This document shows, piece by piece, positions 40,389 through 47,973 of a DNA stretch of 64,000 nt; position 1 is the stretch's first letter, and every line of letters begins with the position of its first letter. The stretch is from Microbacterium gallinarum (GTDB lineage Bacteria; Actinomycetota; Actinomycetes; Actinomycetales; Microbacteriaceae). The notes below the pieces were generated by a model. It saw nothing but the letters and a program-made list of their open reading frames with translations. It made no database searches and was not told the DNA's origin. The position numbers and the translations under genes are program-made. The DNA lies in contig NZ_JACSPM010000001.1 in NCBI RefSeq assembly GCF_014837165.1, forward strand, positions 593,010 to 657,009. The letters run 5' to 3'.

Positions 40389-41381
40389 TCACCAGCGGTT
40401 GTGCACCTCTTCCGCCCAGCCGACGATGCCGTCGAACGCGATCTCTTCGCCCTCGGCGGTGCGGAACGAGCCGCTCCACGTTCCGAAGCACTGATCGGTG
40501 CTCGATGCGACGACGCCGAGATCGGTGCGAGTGCGCTTGTTGTAGAAGGGGACGAAGGATGCCTCGAGCCCGCCGCCCGACACGCGCCAGGGCTGGCGCC
40601 AGCGCCAGAGGTCGTAGTCCCAGGTGAGTTCGTCGTGGATCTTGTGCAGCCGGCCGTCGATGAGCATCGAGTTCTCGGTCGATCCCGTTCCCTCGGTCCA
40701 CTTGCCGCCGACCTGGATGCCGATGATCCGGTCGCCGGAGATGCCGGAGCCCGCTCCCCAGTTCCAGCGGATGTCGTAGGGCCAGCGGCCGCGGCCGTGG
40801 TCGAGCACGGCCCAGGACTCGCCGGCCGGCACGTCGAACACCTCGCCGTCGAACGCGACGCGTCCCGACGCCGGCCGCGCGACATCCTTCACGGTGTACT
40901 GGAACCGAAGCGTGCTCCACGGCACGACGACGGCCAGGCGCTCGTGGCCCTCCGGCAGCTCGGCGACGACGTCGAACGACGCGCGGTGGGTCGCAGCACG
41001 CAGCCGGGTGCCGCCGTCGACCTCGTCGATGTCGATTGCGAGGTCCTTCGCCCGCGCTCGGGACGGCCCCTGTTCGAGGCTCGACGCCAGCGTCGCCCGG
41101 CCGAGCACGGCCGAGACGTTCGTGCCGATCGCGCGCTGCGACGCCCGGTCGAACACCCACACCTCGCTGACAGCGGCGTAGTCGATCGACGACACCGTCA
41201 GCGCCATGATGTGCGTCGGCGTGATGACGTTCCAGTACTCCCAGCGCTTGTTGCGGCCCCATCCGCGTCCGATCCCGCGGGTGTCGACGAGCGGCTTCCT
41301 GGCCCATCCGATCGCATCGGGATTCAGCGCGCCGTTCGGCAGCGTCAACGGCACCGGGGTGGTCAGTTCGCGTTCGGACAC
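40389..41381 (-). CDS. DUF2804 domain-containing protein
   Basis: A 330-aa protein matching DUF2804, a beta-rich domain whose function is unknown. Typical segments are GWGRNKRWEYWNVITPTH, DHGRGRWPYDIRWNWGAGSG and TDQCFGTWSGSF. The length is normal for the family. The start is GTG at 41381, 6 nt after a TAGGAT -10 box, so the transcript is probably leaderless. It lies downstream of the hsp20 terminator and is transcribed on its own. Confidence 0.9.
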   Translation of the reverse strand: MSERELTTPVPLTLPNGALNPDAIGWARKPLVDTRGIGRGWGRNKRWEYWNVITPTHIMALTVSSIDYAAVSEVWVFDRASQRAIGTNVSAVLGRATLASSLEQGPSRARAKDLAIDIDEVDGGTRLRAATHRASFDVVAELPEGHERLAVVVPWSTLRFQYTVKDVARPASGRVAFDGEVFDVPAGESWAVLDHGRGRWPYDIRWNWGAGSGISGDRIIGIQVGGKWTEGTGSTENSMLIDGRLHKIHDELTWDYDLWRWRQPWRVSGGGLEASFVPFYNKRTRTDLGVVASSTDQCFGTWSGSFRTAEGEEIAFDGIVGWAEEVHNRW

Positions 41382-41403
41382 GGCTCGATCCTAGGCACGC
41401 ACG

Positions 41404-41439
41404 ACACCGCCCCGCGGCCGGAGGGCTGCGGGGCGGTGT
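41404..41439 (-). terminator. Terminator of the hsp20 gene
   Basis: A perfect 12-bp stem (ACACCGCCCCGC at 41404-41415 with 41428-41439) with a 12-nt loop lies about 65 nt after the hsp20 stop codon on the minus strand. Confidence 0.65.
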
Positions 41440-41451
41440 TCGGGTTCAGGC

Positions 41452-41504
41452 CACCGGGTCACCGGGTCACCGGGGTCACCCGGGTCGCCGGGGTCACCGG
41501 GGTC
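41452..41504. repeat. Minisatellite of six 8-9 bp units at the hsp20 3' end
   Basis: Six imperfect units of CACCGGGT/CACCGGGGT follow each other without gaps and run into the hsp20 stop codon. Unit length alternates between 8 and 9 bp. Such short repeats can change copy number by slippage. No function is apparent. Confidence 0.8.
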
Positions 41505-41970
41505 ACTGCTCGATCGGCTGCGGCTCCTCGCGGCTCTCCTGAGCGGTGATGGTCTGCGCCCCGGCGCCGGCTCCGGCGCTGGAGCGGACCTCGATCTTGC
41601 GGGGCTTGGCCTTCTCGCTGACCGGGATCGTGACGCTCAGCACGCCGTTGCTGTAGTCGGCGGTGATGCTGTCGGTGTCGATGCCCTGACCGAGGTTGAG
41701 CTGCCGAAGGAAGCTCACGGCCTCGCGCTCGCGGGTGATCCACTTCACACCCTCACCGGTGGTGAGCGACCGCTCGGCGCGGATCGTCAGCAGCTGACCA
41801 TCGACGTCGATGTCGACCGAGCCGGGGTCGATGCCCGGCATGTCGGCGGTCAGAACGTAGTGGTCGCCGTCGCGGTAGAGGTCCATCGGCATGCGGCGGG
41901 GTCCGCGACGCCCCTCCATGAGGCTCGACGCGAGGCGGTCGAAGTCGCGGAACGGGTCGTAAGTGGCCAT
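41503..41970 (-). CDS. Hsp20/alpha-crystallin small heat-shock protein
   Basis: A 155-aa small heat-shock protein that holds unfolding proteins in an ATP-independent way. The N-terminus (YDPFRDFDRLASSLM) and the alpha-crystallin domain (about 30-125: YVLTADMPGIDPGSVDIDV, LTIRAERS, DYSNGVLSVTIPV) are typical. The tail has the Ile-x-Val-type motif region KIEVRSS, then Ala/Gly/Glu-rich sequence. AGAAGGAGT lies 7-8 nt before the ATG at 41970. Both a HAIR-like and a CIRCE-like inverted repeat lie upstream, so HspR and HrcA probably both control it. Confidence 0.96.
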   Translation of the reverse strand: MATYDPFRDFDRLASSLMEGRRGPRRMPMDLYRDGDHYVLTADMPGIDPGSVDIDVDGQLLTIRAERSLTTGEGVKWITREREAVSFLRQLNLGQGIDTDSITADYSNGVLSVTIPVSEKAKPRKIEVRSSAGAGAGAQTITAQESREEPQPIEQ

Positions 41971-42009
41971 TGTCTACTCCTTCTGTGCGATGTGTGGGTT
42001 GATCTGAGA

Positions 42010-42030
42010 GTTGAGTCGACACGACTCAAC
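42010..42030. promoter_or_regulatory. HAIR-like operator (HspR) upstream of hsp20
   Basis: GTTGAGT (42010-42016), 7 nt, ACTCAAC (42024-42030). The HAIR consensus bound by HspR is CTTGAGT, 7 nt, ACTCAAG; only the outermost base of each arm differs, and the change is symmetric. It lies between the likely -10 box and the hsp20 gene. Confidence 0.8.
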
Positions 42031-42040
42031 TAACGTCAGA

Positions 42041-42067
42041 TTAGCACTCTCACATAGAGAGTGCCAA
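42041..42067. promoter_or_regulatory. CIRCE-like operator (HrcA) and hsp20 promoter
   Basis: TTAGCACTC (42041-42049), 9 nt, GAGTGCCAA (42059-42067). CIRCE is TTAGCACTC, 9 nt, GAGTGCTAA, so 17 of 18 arm bases match. On the minus strand the same segment supplies a TTGGCA -35 box (42062-42067) and a TAATCT -10 box ending at 42038, 18 nt apart, so HrcA binding would cover the promoter. Confidence 0.85.
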
Positions 42068-42096
42068 TACCCTCACGGCGCACCGGAAGCGGGCGA

Positions 42097-43716
42097 TCAG
42101 CACTCGATGACGTTCACCGCGAGGCCGCCCTCGCTGGTCTCCTTGTACTTGTGCGACATGTCGATCCCGGTCTGCCGCATCGTCTCGACGACCGCATCGA
42201 GCGAGACGTAGTGCGAGCCGTCGCCGCGCAGCGCGAGGCGCGCCGCCGTGACCGCCGTCGATGCGGCGATGGCGTTGCGCTCGATGCAGGGGATCTGCAC
42301 GAGACCTCCGACCGGGTCGCACGTGAGGCCGAGGTGATGCTCCATGGCGATCTCGGCGGCGTTCTCGATCTGCCGGTTCGTGCCGCCCATCACCGCGGTC
42401 AGGCCGCCGGCGGCCATCGCGCACGCCGAACCCACCTCGGCCTGGCAGCCGCCCTCGGCGCCCGAGATCGACGCGTTGGCCTTGAAGAGCGAGCCCAGCG
42501 CACTGGCCGTGAGGAGGAATCGACGGATGCCGCGGCGACGGTTCGCTTCGGCGACGGCGGCGTCGTCCCATCCGGACGTCTCGTCTCGCGCCGCGGCGTG
42601 CCCGTCGTAGCCGAGCAGCGCACTGCCTACGAGCTCGCCGTACGGAGTGACCGCGTTGCCGGCGCCGAGGCCGGAGTCGGCGAGGAACCGCCACCAGTAC
42701 ATCGCCACGGCGGGAAGGATGCCGGCGGCCCCGTTCGTCGGGGCGGTGACGACGCGGCCTCCCGCGGCGTTCTCCTCGTTCACGGCCAGCGCGAACGCGC
42801 CCAGCCACTCGCCCGGAAGCTCGCGGCGCCCGTCCGACTCGGCCTCGTCCAGTTGCACGCGGATCGCTCCCGCCCGGCGCTTGACCTGCAGCATGCCGGG
42901 CAGCACGCCCTCGGCGTGGAGTCCCGCGTCGACGCAGGCCGCCATGGCGTCCCAGATGGCATCGAGCCCAGTGGCGATGTGCTCGTCGTCGCGCAGCGCC
43001 TCCTCATTGATGCGGGCGAGCTCGGCGATCGTCAGCCCGTGCTCATCGCACAGCGCGAGCAGTTCCTCGGCCGAGCCGTAGTCCAGTGGGAAGCTCGCCG
43101 CCCGCACGCGCGGCGGCTCGCCTTCGCGCCGGATGAATCCGCCGCCGACCGAGTAGTAGGTCTCGCGCAGCACGAGTCCGGGGTCGTCGGCGGCGTGCTC
43201 GACGGCGGTCGCGGCGGCACCTGCGCCGAGCGCGTACGCGGCGCCGGTCTCGCGGACGGCGGCGGTCGAGGCATCCGCTCCGATCCGTCTCGGGCGTCCG
43301 CCGCCTGTCGTCGACCAGGCTTCGAGGGTCATGGCGTTCGGGTGCCCGGGCAGCCGGGTGCGCGGCTCGAAGACGACGTCGTCCTTCGCGAACGGGACTG
43401 CGTGCGTGCCGGCGAGCGGCAGCTCCGCACCCTCGCGCCACGCGGCCCACGCCGAGCGGACGGCGTCAGGGTCGACGGTCTCGGGCTCGAGGCCCATGAG
43501 CCCGGCGACGACGGCGTCGGGCGTGCCATGGCCGATGCCGGTGGCGCCGAGCGAGCCGTAGAGCGTGCAGGTGACGCGGGCGACGGAGTCGAGGAGGCCC
43601 TCCTCGCGCAGACGGACGACGAAGTCGAGGGCGGCCCGCATGGGACCGACCGTGTGGGAGCTCGAGGGTCCTACACCGATGGAGAACAGCTCGAACGCCG
43701 AGACGTAGGCGCTCAC
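42097..43716 (-). CDS. sdaA: L-serine ammonia-lyase (L-serine dehydratase), iron-sulfur type
   Basis: A 539-aa single-chain L-serine dehydratase that converts L-serine to pyruvate and ammonia with a [4Fe-4S] cluster. The N-terminal beta domain starts SAFELFSIGVGPSSSHTVGPMRAA. The catalytic alpha domain carries the cluster Cys in EGGCQAEVGSACAMAAGG and CDPVGGLVQIPCIERN. The protein ends ...NVIEC; in the type-2 enzymes a C-terminal Cys reaches back into the active site. The length is about 80 residues above the common 455-460, mainly from the middle (about 190-300). The GTG start at 43716 follows a TAGCCT -10 box by 6 nt (leaderless). Confidence 0.95.
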   Translation of the reverse strand: MSAYVSAFELFSIGVGPSSSHTVGPMRAALDFVVRLREEGLLDSVARVTCTLYGSLGATGIGHGTPDAVVAGLMGLEPETVDPDAVRSAWAAWREGAELPLAGTHAVPFAKDDVVFEPRTRLPGHPNAMTLEAWSTTGGGRPRRIGADASTAAVRETGAAYALGAGAAATAVEHAADDPGLVLRETYYSVGGGFIRREGEPPRVRAASFPLDYGSAEELLALCDEHGLTIAELARINEEALRDDEHIATGLDAIWDAMAACVDAGLHAEGVLPGMLQVKRRAGAIRVQLDEAESDGRRELPGEWLGAFALAVNEENAAGGRVVTAPTNGAAGILPAVAMYWWRFLADSGLGAGNAVTPYGELVGSALLGYDGHAAARDETSGWDDAAVAEANRRRGIRRFLLTASALGSLFKANASISGAEGGCQAEVGSACAMAAGGLTAVMGGTNRQIENAAEIAMEHHLGLTCDPVGGLVQIPCIERNAIAASTAVTAARLALRGDGSHYVSLDAVVETMRQTGIDMSHKYKETSEGGLAVNVIEC

Positions 43717-43854
43717 TCCTCCAGGCTACGCGGTCGCGTCGACAGAATGCCCGCCGTGATCACATCGAGATGAGCACCATGCGCGCCCGACCGCGATGAT
43801 CGGCGGCAGTCTGCGCCCAGGACAATCGCTCATCCGCAGGCGTACGCTGACGCC

Positions 43855-44550
43855 ATGGTCGACGAGGACGTGGCACCCGACACCGACGACGTCGAGCGCG
43901 TGCGGGTCGCGGTGTATCGCACCTTCGCGGCGACGGGGCATCCACCGACGCGGGACGCAATGGCCGAGGCCACCCGACTGTCCCGCCCGGCCGTCGAAGA
44001 GGCGCTGACCGCCCTCGCCGCTGCGAGGCATCTCGTCATGGACGACGACGGCCGCATCGTCATGGCGCACCCGTTCGCCTCGATCGACCTCCACTTCTCG
44101 GTCAAGGGCCGACGTGCTCTGTGGTGGGGCGGCTGCGCGTGGGACTCCTTCGCGATCCCGAACCTCGTGCCGGAGGAGCCCGAGGTCCTCGTCGCCACGA
44201 CCTGCCCCGCGTGCGGCCGTGCCCACGCGTGGGTCGTGACCTCGCACGGACCACCCGCGGGCGAGCAGGTCGCGCACTTCCTCGTCCCGGCGGCGCGTGT
44301 CTGGGACGACGTCGTCCACACGTGCGGCCACCAGCGCATCTTCTGCGACGAGCGGTGCGTCGAGGACTGGCTCTCCGCCACCGGCCACTCCCGTGGATCG
44401 GTGTTCGACCTCGCGACGCTGTGGCGGCTCGCGGCGCACTGGTACGACGGTCGGCTCGACTCGCCGTATGTGCGCCGGGAGCCGTCCGAAGCCACGGCGT
44501 ACTTCGCCGGAGTCGGACTCACCGGTGCCTTCTGGGGGCTGCCCGACTGA
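43855..44550 (+). CDS. MerB-like organomercurial lyase family protein
   Basis: A 231-aa protein. Residues 12-75 form a winged-helix N-terminus. The C-terminal part aligns with alkylmercury lyase MerB: Cys94 and Asp97 in GGCAWDSFAIP match Cys96/Asp99 of the plasmid R831b enzyme, and Cys157 in VVHTCGHQ matches Cys159. All three catalytic residues are therefore kept. Extra Cys at 117/120 and 164/168 may bind metal. MerB breaks carbon-mercury bonds, but no merA, merR or merT is nearby, so the present role is open. The ATG follows a TACGCT -10 box by 6 nt (leaderless). Confidence 0.8.
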   Translation: MVDEDVAPDTDDVERVRVAVYRTFAATGHPPTRDAMAEATRLSRPAVEEALTALAAARHLVMDDDGRIVMAHPFASIDLHFSVKGRRALWWGGCAWDSFAIPNLVPEEPEVLVATTCPACGRAHAWVVTSHGPPAGEQVAHFLVPAARVWDDVVHTCGHQRIFCDERCVEDWLSATGHSRGSVFDLATLWRLAAHWYDGRLDSPYVRREPSEATAYFAGVGLTGAFWGLPD

Positions 44551-44563
44551 GACGGTGCGCGCC

Positions 44564-45361
44564 TCAGCGCTGCTCGAAGAACTCCACCGCGGCCTGCCGG
44601 AACACCCGCGAGCCGGGCGCGTTGAAGTGGTGCCGGTCGGGCAGCTCCACGAAGTCTCCGTGCGGCGTCGCGGCGGCGAGCGCGCGCGATCGTTCGAGGA
44701 TCGCGTCCTCCGAGCCGGTCGCGAAGAGGATGGTCTGCTGCGGCGGCCGGTCAGGATCGGGATCGGCGTCGCCGAGGCGCATCCCTTCGGCGAGCGCGAC
44801 GAGGGCGCGGAGATCGTTGCCGGGCACTCGCTCGGCGAGCGTGACGTAGTTGCGCGTGACCTGGTCCTCCACCGGTGTGCCGTGGTCGGCGTAGGCGCGG
44901 GCCTGCTCGATCTGCAGACGCGCGAGCGGGCGTCCGTCGGGGATGCCGCCCAGCACGGCCCGTTCGACGTGCTCGGGCGCGTTCACCGCGAGCTGCCACC
45001 CGACGCGGGCACCGAGCGAGTAGCCCGCATAGAGCACCGAGTCGAGGAGGTAGGTGTCGAGCACGGCCACCAGGTCGGCGGCGAGTGCGTCCATGCCGTA
45101 CGCCTCGGGCTCGTGCGGCTTGTCACTGAGGCCGTGACCGCGCTGATCCACCCCGAGCACGCGGAAACCCGCGCGGGTGAGGTCGCGGACCCAGCCGGTG
45201 TTGACCCAGTTGTCGCGGCAGCTCGACGCGAACCCGTGCACGCAGAGCACGGTCAGGCCATCATCCTCCCCCCACGAGTACGTGGCGAGGCGGTGACCCT
45301 CCGCCGACATGACGAACTGCGGGGCGGGCATCTCGGTGAGGGCGGGGAAGGCGGCATCCAC
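44564..45361 (-). CDS. Alpha/beta hydrolase
   Basis: A 265-aa alpha/beta-hydrolase-fold enzyme. The oxyanion segment is VLCVHGFASSCRDNW, the nucleophile Ser lies in LYAGYSLGARVGW, and the catalytic His lies in ELPDRHHFNAPGSR. The strand motif FRVLGVDQRGHGLSDKP is typical of epoxide-hydrolase/haloperoxidase relatives. The likely start is GTG at 45361; no strong ribosome-binding site is visible. It converges with the MerB-like gene, 13 nt apart. Substrate unknown. Confidence 0.88.
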   Translation of the reverse strand: MDAAFPALTEMPAPQFVMSAEGHRLATYSWGEDDGLTVLCVHGFASSCRDNWVNTGWVRDLTRAGFRVLGVDQRGHGLSDKPHEPEAYGMDALAADLVAVLDTYLLDSVLYAGYSLGARVGWQLAVNAPEHVERAVLGGIPDGRPLARLQIEQARAYADHGTPVEDQVTRNYVTLAERVPGNDLRALVALAEGMRLGDADPDPDRPPQQTILFATGSEDAILERSRALAAATPHGDFVELPDRHHFNAPGSRVFRQAAVEFFEQR

Positions 45362-45401
45362 TCGCCCATTCTTGCGCGGGATGGATGCTGCGTCGCCACC
45401 T

Positions 45402-45767
45402 CTAGGGACGCTGGAACGCGATCAGCCCGACGGTGTTGCCGTCGGGGTCGCGCAGGAATGCCTGCCATTCGTCGTGGCCCGCCGGCCCGAGCGTGTCGTC
45501 TTCGTGGTGGAAGATGACGTGCGGATGCGAGACCACCTCGGCGAGGCCGCCGAGGCGCTCGATCACCTCGTGGACGTTCTGCACGTGCAGGTAGATCAGC
45601 GACGACGGCGCATTGCGGTCGAGCAGCAGGCGCACCCCGTCGAGGTCGAAGAACAGCAGTCCGGGCGGATCGAACCGCGCTTTCGGCTCCGCCTGGAGAA
45701 GCACGGAGTAGAAGTCCGCTGCGCGGTCGAGATCGTCGGCATGCTGAGCGATCTGCACGAGTCTCAT
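45402..45767 (-). CDS. VOC (glyoxalase/bleomycin-resistance fold) protein
   Basis: A 121-aa single-domain VOC protein. It opens MRLVQIAQHADDLDRAADFYSVLLQ (given here as residues 1-25) and ends FLRDPDGNTVGLIAF, the family's usual closing strand with the metal-ligand Glu replaced by Gly-Leu. The middle has LLFFDLDGVRLLL. It may bind a small hydrophobic compound or act as an isomerase or dioxygenase. The start at 45767 is 7 nt after GAGAAT; an ATG 9 nt further upstream is also in frame. Confidence 0.85.
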   Translation of the reverse strand: MRLVQIAQHADDLDRAADFYSVLLQAEPKARFDPPGLLFFDLDGVRLLLDRNAPSSLIYLHVQNVHEVIERLGGLAEVVSHPHVIFHHEDDTLGPAGHDEWQAFLRDPDGNTVGLIAFQRP

Positions 45768-45907
45768 GGCGCACATTCTCACGCGAGCGGATGCCGCGCA
45801 CCAGCGCCCTCGTCGTCCTCGATCGAGTGGCGCCGGACACGACGCCTCTTCCGGTCGCCGGTGGCGTGCGCAAGAGTAGGCCTCATCGAGCAAACCGGAG
45901 GTCGATC

Positions 45908-46090
45908 ATGCTCTTCGCTCTCTACATCATCCTGCTCCTCGGCGGCATGTATCTGGTGGGCATCTCGTTCGCGTCGCCCATCCTGCCGGGCCTGGTGTTC
46001 ATCGCCGGGATCCTCTGCATCACTGCCGCGGTGGCCGTGCCGATCACGATCCAGCGCGCCGACAGCGGCGTGCATCGCTCCCGCGATTGA
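45908..46090 (+). CDS. Small hydrophobic membrane protein
   Basis: A 60-aa protein made mostly of two hydrophobic segments (LFALYIILLLGGMYLVGI and ILPGLVFIAGILCITAAVAV, about residues 2-19 and 24-43), with a short polar C-terminus. GGAGG lies 6-7 nt before the ATG at 45908, a good ribosome-binding site. I do not recognise a family. It stands between the divergent VOC gene and a GlsB/YeaQ-type gene. Confidence 0.65.
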   Translation: MLFALYIILLLGGMYLVGISFASPILPGLVFIAGILCITAAVAVPITIQRADSGVHRSRD

Positions 46091-46246
46091 GCGGAGATCA
46101 CGCCGGCCGAACGCAGAGGGCGCGGATAGTACAGCCTCTCGGCCTCGCTGGGTATAGGTCGGCGCGAACGGTCAGCACCTTGTTAGCGTGACGGACGCAT
46201 GACGAGCACCGCGTACCCCGGCGGCGCTCACAACGGAGGAGGAATC

Positions 46247-46528
46247 ATGCTCTGGACAATTCTCGGACTCATCATCATCGGCCTGATCGCCGGACTGATC
46301 GCCCGCGCGATCATCCCCGGAAAGCAGAGCATGGGCATTCTGCTGACCATCGTGCTCGGCATCGTCGGATCGTTCGTCGGAGGGTTCCTCGGGTTCGTGC
46401 TGTTCGGCGCCGACCCCAACGGCGGCTTCCTGCAGCCGGCGGGCATCATCGGCTCCATCATCGGCGCGATCATCGTGCTCGGGCTGTACGTCTTCTTCGC
46501 ACGTCGCCGCAGCACCAGCACCCGCTGA
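46247..46528 (+). CDS. GlsB/YeaQ/YmgE-family stress-response membrane protein
   Basis: A 93-aa membrane protein of the transglycosylase-associated (GlsB/YeaQ/YmgE) family. Three hydrophobic segments are present, with the family motif IGLIAGLIARAIIPGKQSMG and GIVGSFVGGFLGF. GGAGGAG lies 6 nt before the ATG at 46247; an in-frame ATG at 46199 lacks such a site. Members are induced by acid, osmotic or stationary-phase stress, but their biochemical role is unknown. Confidence 0.92.
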   Translation: MLWTILGLIIIGLIAGLIARAIIPGKQSMGILLTIVLGIVGSFVGGFLGFVLFGADPNGGFLQPAGIIGSIIGAIIVLGLYVFFARRRSTSTR

Positions 46529-46677
46529 CGCACGTCACTCATCGGGGTCGGCTCCGCCCGGGGCCGGCCCCGTTGCCGTGCGCGGGCAGCGGCTTCCTCG
46601 GCGCTCGCGCGGGGGCGACCACATCCGGAAAGAGGCCCCGACTTGCCTTTTTCTGCTTTCGGGCTATGGTGAGGGGC

Positions 46678-46842
46678 ATGTCGGCCCCCATCGCCCCCTT
46701 CGCTCCGCAGCGCGGCACCGCCGTCGTCGCGGCGCTGACGGCGATGGAGCTCGCGGGAGCGCGGCACGAGGTGCTGCCGCCCCGGATGACCGGCGGAGCT
46801 GATGTGCTCTACCGCTCCTTCGCCCGCGCTGCGCCGCCGTGA
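46678..46842 (+). CDS. Short leaderless ORF (54 aa) of unknown function
   Basis: A 54-codon frame beginning MSAPIAPFAPQRG. The evidence is its promoter: TTGCCT (46643-46648), 16 nt, TATGGT (46665-46670), then 7 nt to the ATG, an ideal leaderless start. A GC-rich hairpin with six T follows 34 nt after the stop, so promoter, frame and terminator define one small transcription unit. The peptide has no signal or membrane segment and matches nothing I know. The transcript might instead act as an RNA. Confidence 0.5.
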   Translation: MSAPIAPFAPQRGTAVVAALTAMELAGARHEVLPPRMTGGADVLYRSFARAAPP

Positions 46843-46876
46843 CTCCCGGTTCGATCCCGGTCCATCCGGCTATCCA

Positions 46877-46903
46877 GCGCGTCGCATCTGCGGCGCGTTT
46901 TTT
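46877..46903 (+). terminator. Rho-independent terminator with T6 run
   Basis: GCGCGTCGC pairs with GCGGCGCG (about 8 bp with one G:T, 4-nt loop, 46877-46897) and is followed directly by TTTTTT (46898-46903). This is the clearest intrinsic terminator in the window and a rarity at this GC content. Confidence 0.8.
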
Positions 46904-46923
46904 CGTACTCGAAGGAGGCACTC

Positions 46924-47238
46924 ATGCCCATCGCATCGTCGCTCCCCTCACGCCCCGGACACTCGGCTCCACTGCCGGTGACGTGGTCGCCGGTCGCGCT
47001 GAACGCCCGGCTGGACGCCGAGCGGGCACTGCACGCCGCGCCCCGGCTTCCGCTCCGCATCGTCGCCGAGGCCCGCCTCTCCGTCGGCCGCATCATCTCG
47101 CAGGTCGAGCGGCGCGAACTGACGCAAGGCGACGCGACCGAGCAGCTGCGCGACGTGGCGCAGCGGCTCGCCGAGGCGCGGCTCGTCGAGGAGGCGGCGC
47201 ACGCCTCCAGGGCCGACGCACCGCTCCACCTGGGGTGA
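46924..47238 (+). CDS. Hypothetical 104-aa protein
   Basis: A 104-aa hydrophilic protein. The N-terminal third is Pro/Ser-rich; the rest is helical and charged (ALNARLDAERALHAAPRLP, GDATEQLRDVAQRLAEARLVEEA). GAAGGAGG lies 5-7 nt before the ATG at 46924. It follows the T6 terminator and is followed after 60 nt by the DksA/TraR-like gene. No family is recognised. Confidence 0.65.
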   Translation: MPIASSLPSRPGHSAPLPVTWSPVALNARLDAERALHAAPRLPLRIVAEARLSVGRIISQVERRELTQGDATEQLRDVAQRLAEARLVEEAAHASRADAPLHLG

Positions 47239-47298
47239 ACGCGGCCCCACCCGGCCTCACCGGCCTACCGATACTCCACCGAAGAAAGCAGGACCACC

Positions 47299-47628
47299 AT
47301 GCTCGCCGACAACGCAGCCCCCACCCTCGCGGATCCCCCGCTGGATCCCGACGAGATCCGCCGCGCGCTCGACACCGAGCTTGAGCGCCGCGAAGCCCTC
47401 GTCGAGGAGCTCGCCCCTCGCGCCATCCCCAACGTCGACCCGGTCGCGTACATGACCGCCGCGGCCACGCGGAGAGAGATCGACCAGATCCGAGCTGCGC
47501 TCGGCCGGCTCACCGCGGGCACCTTCGGCTCGTGCATCCGCTGCGGCGGAGCGATCGCCGCCGGACGTCTGGAGGTCCTGCCCCACGCCGAGACCTGCAT
47601 CGATTGCCAGAGCCATGTCGAAAGCTGA
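47299..47628 (+). CDS. DksA/TraR-type zinc-finger protein
   Basis: A 109-aa protein with an N-terminal helical hairpin (about 15-70; DPDEIRRALDTELERREALV) and a C4 zinc finger (Cys79, 82, 100, 103 in GSCIRCGGAI and ETCIDC). This is the layout of DksA/TraR proteins, which enter the RNA polymerase secondary channel and alter promoter choice. It lacks the DxxDxA tip of true DksA; ATRREIDQIRAAL occupies that part. A weak AGGA lies upstream. It overlaps the next small ORF by 14 nt. Confidence 0.88.
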   Translation: MLADNAAPTLADPPLDPDEIRRALDTELERREALVEELAPRAIPNVDPVAYMTAAATRREIDQIRAALGRLTAGTFGSCIRCGGAIAAGRLEVLPHAETCIDCQSHVES

Positions 47629-47815
47629 AGCCGCTTCGTCGCCGCACCCAGCGGGTACCGGTGCGCTCCGCGCGCTTCAGCTGAGGGCGCTGCTGGCAGG
47701 ACTCCCCTTCGCAGCGTTCGAGGGCCTGCGCGGCGGACGCTCGAGGGAGCGCGCGGTGCGGCATCCCTCCTCCCCTTCCGACCGCGTCGCCGCGAAGTGG
47801 CACGCTCTGGGCTGA
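47615..47815 (+). CDS. Possible small basic protein overlapping the zinc-finger gene
   Basis: A 66-codon frame whose ATG lies inside the last codons of the DksA/TraR-like gene, so it could be translationally coupled. The product is Ala/Leu/Arg-rich without a recognised domain. The overlap and same-strand position support it; there is no homology evidence, and a spurious frame in GC-rich DNA is possible. Confidence 0.35.
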   Translation: MSKAEAASSPHPAGTGALRALQLRALLAGLPFAAFEGLRGGRSRERAVRHPSSPSDRVAAKWHALG

Positions 47816-47973
47816 GCCCCGTCCGCGTCCGTGCCGGCGCCCGATGAAGCGCGCCGGCACGGCGATCCGCAGCGGGGTCCAGTCAGCCCTCGGACTCGGC
47901 GACGACCTCGGCCGGGGGCGTGGGCGTGGACTCGACCATCCGGCGCCCGAGCGGGATCGACGCCGGGGCGCCG

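Noticed and set aside
41461..41743. Separate small gene reading TPVTPATRVTP repeats near the hsp20 end
   Set aside because: The frame is a shadow of hsp20 that runs into the short tandem repeat. It has no start signal of its own.
46783..46869. A functional tRNA, possibly selenocysteine tRNA
   Set aside because: Acceptor- and T-arm-like parts exist but there is no credible anticodon stem-loop, and the T-stem is only 4 bp. Kept only as a weak observation.
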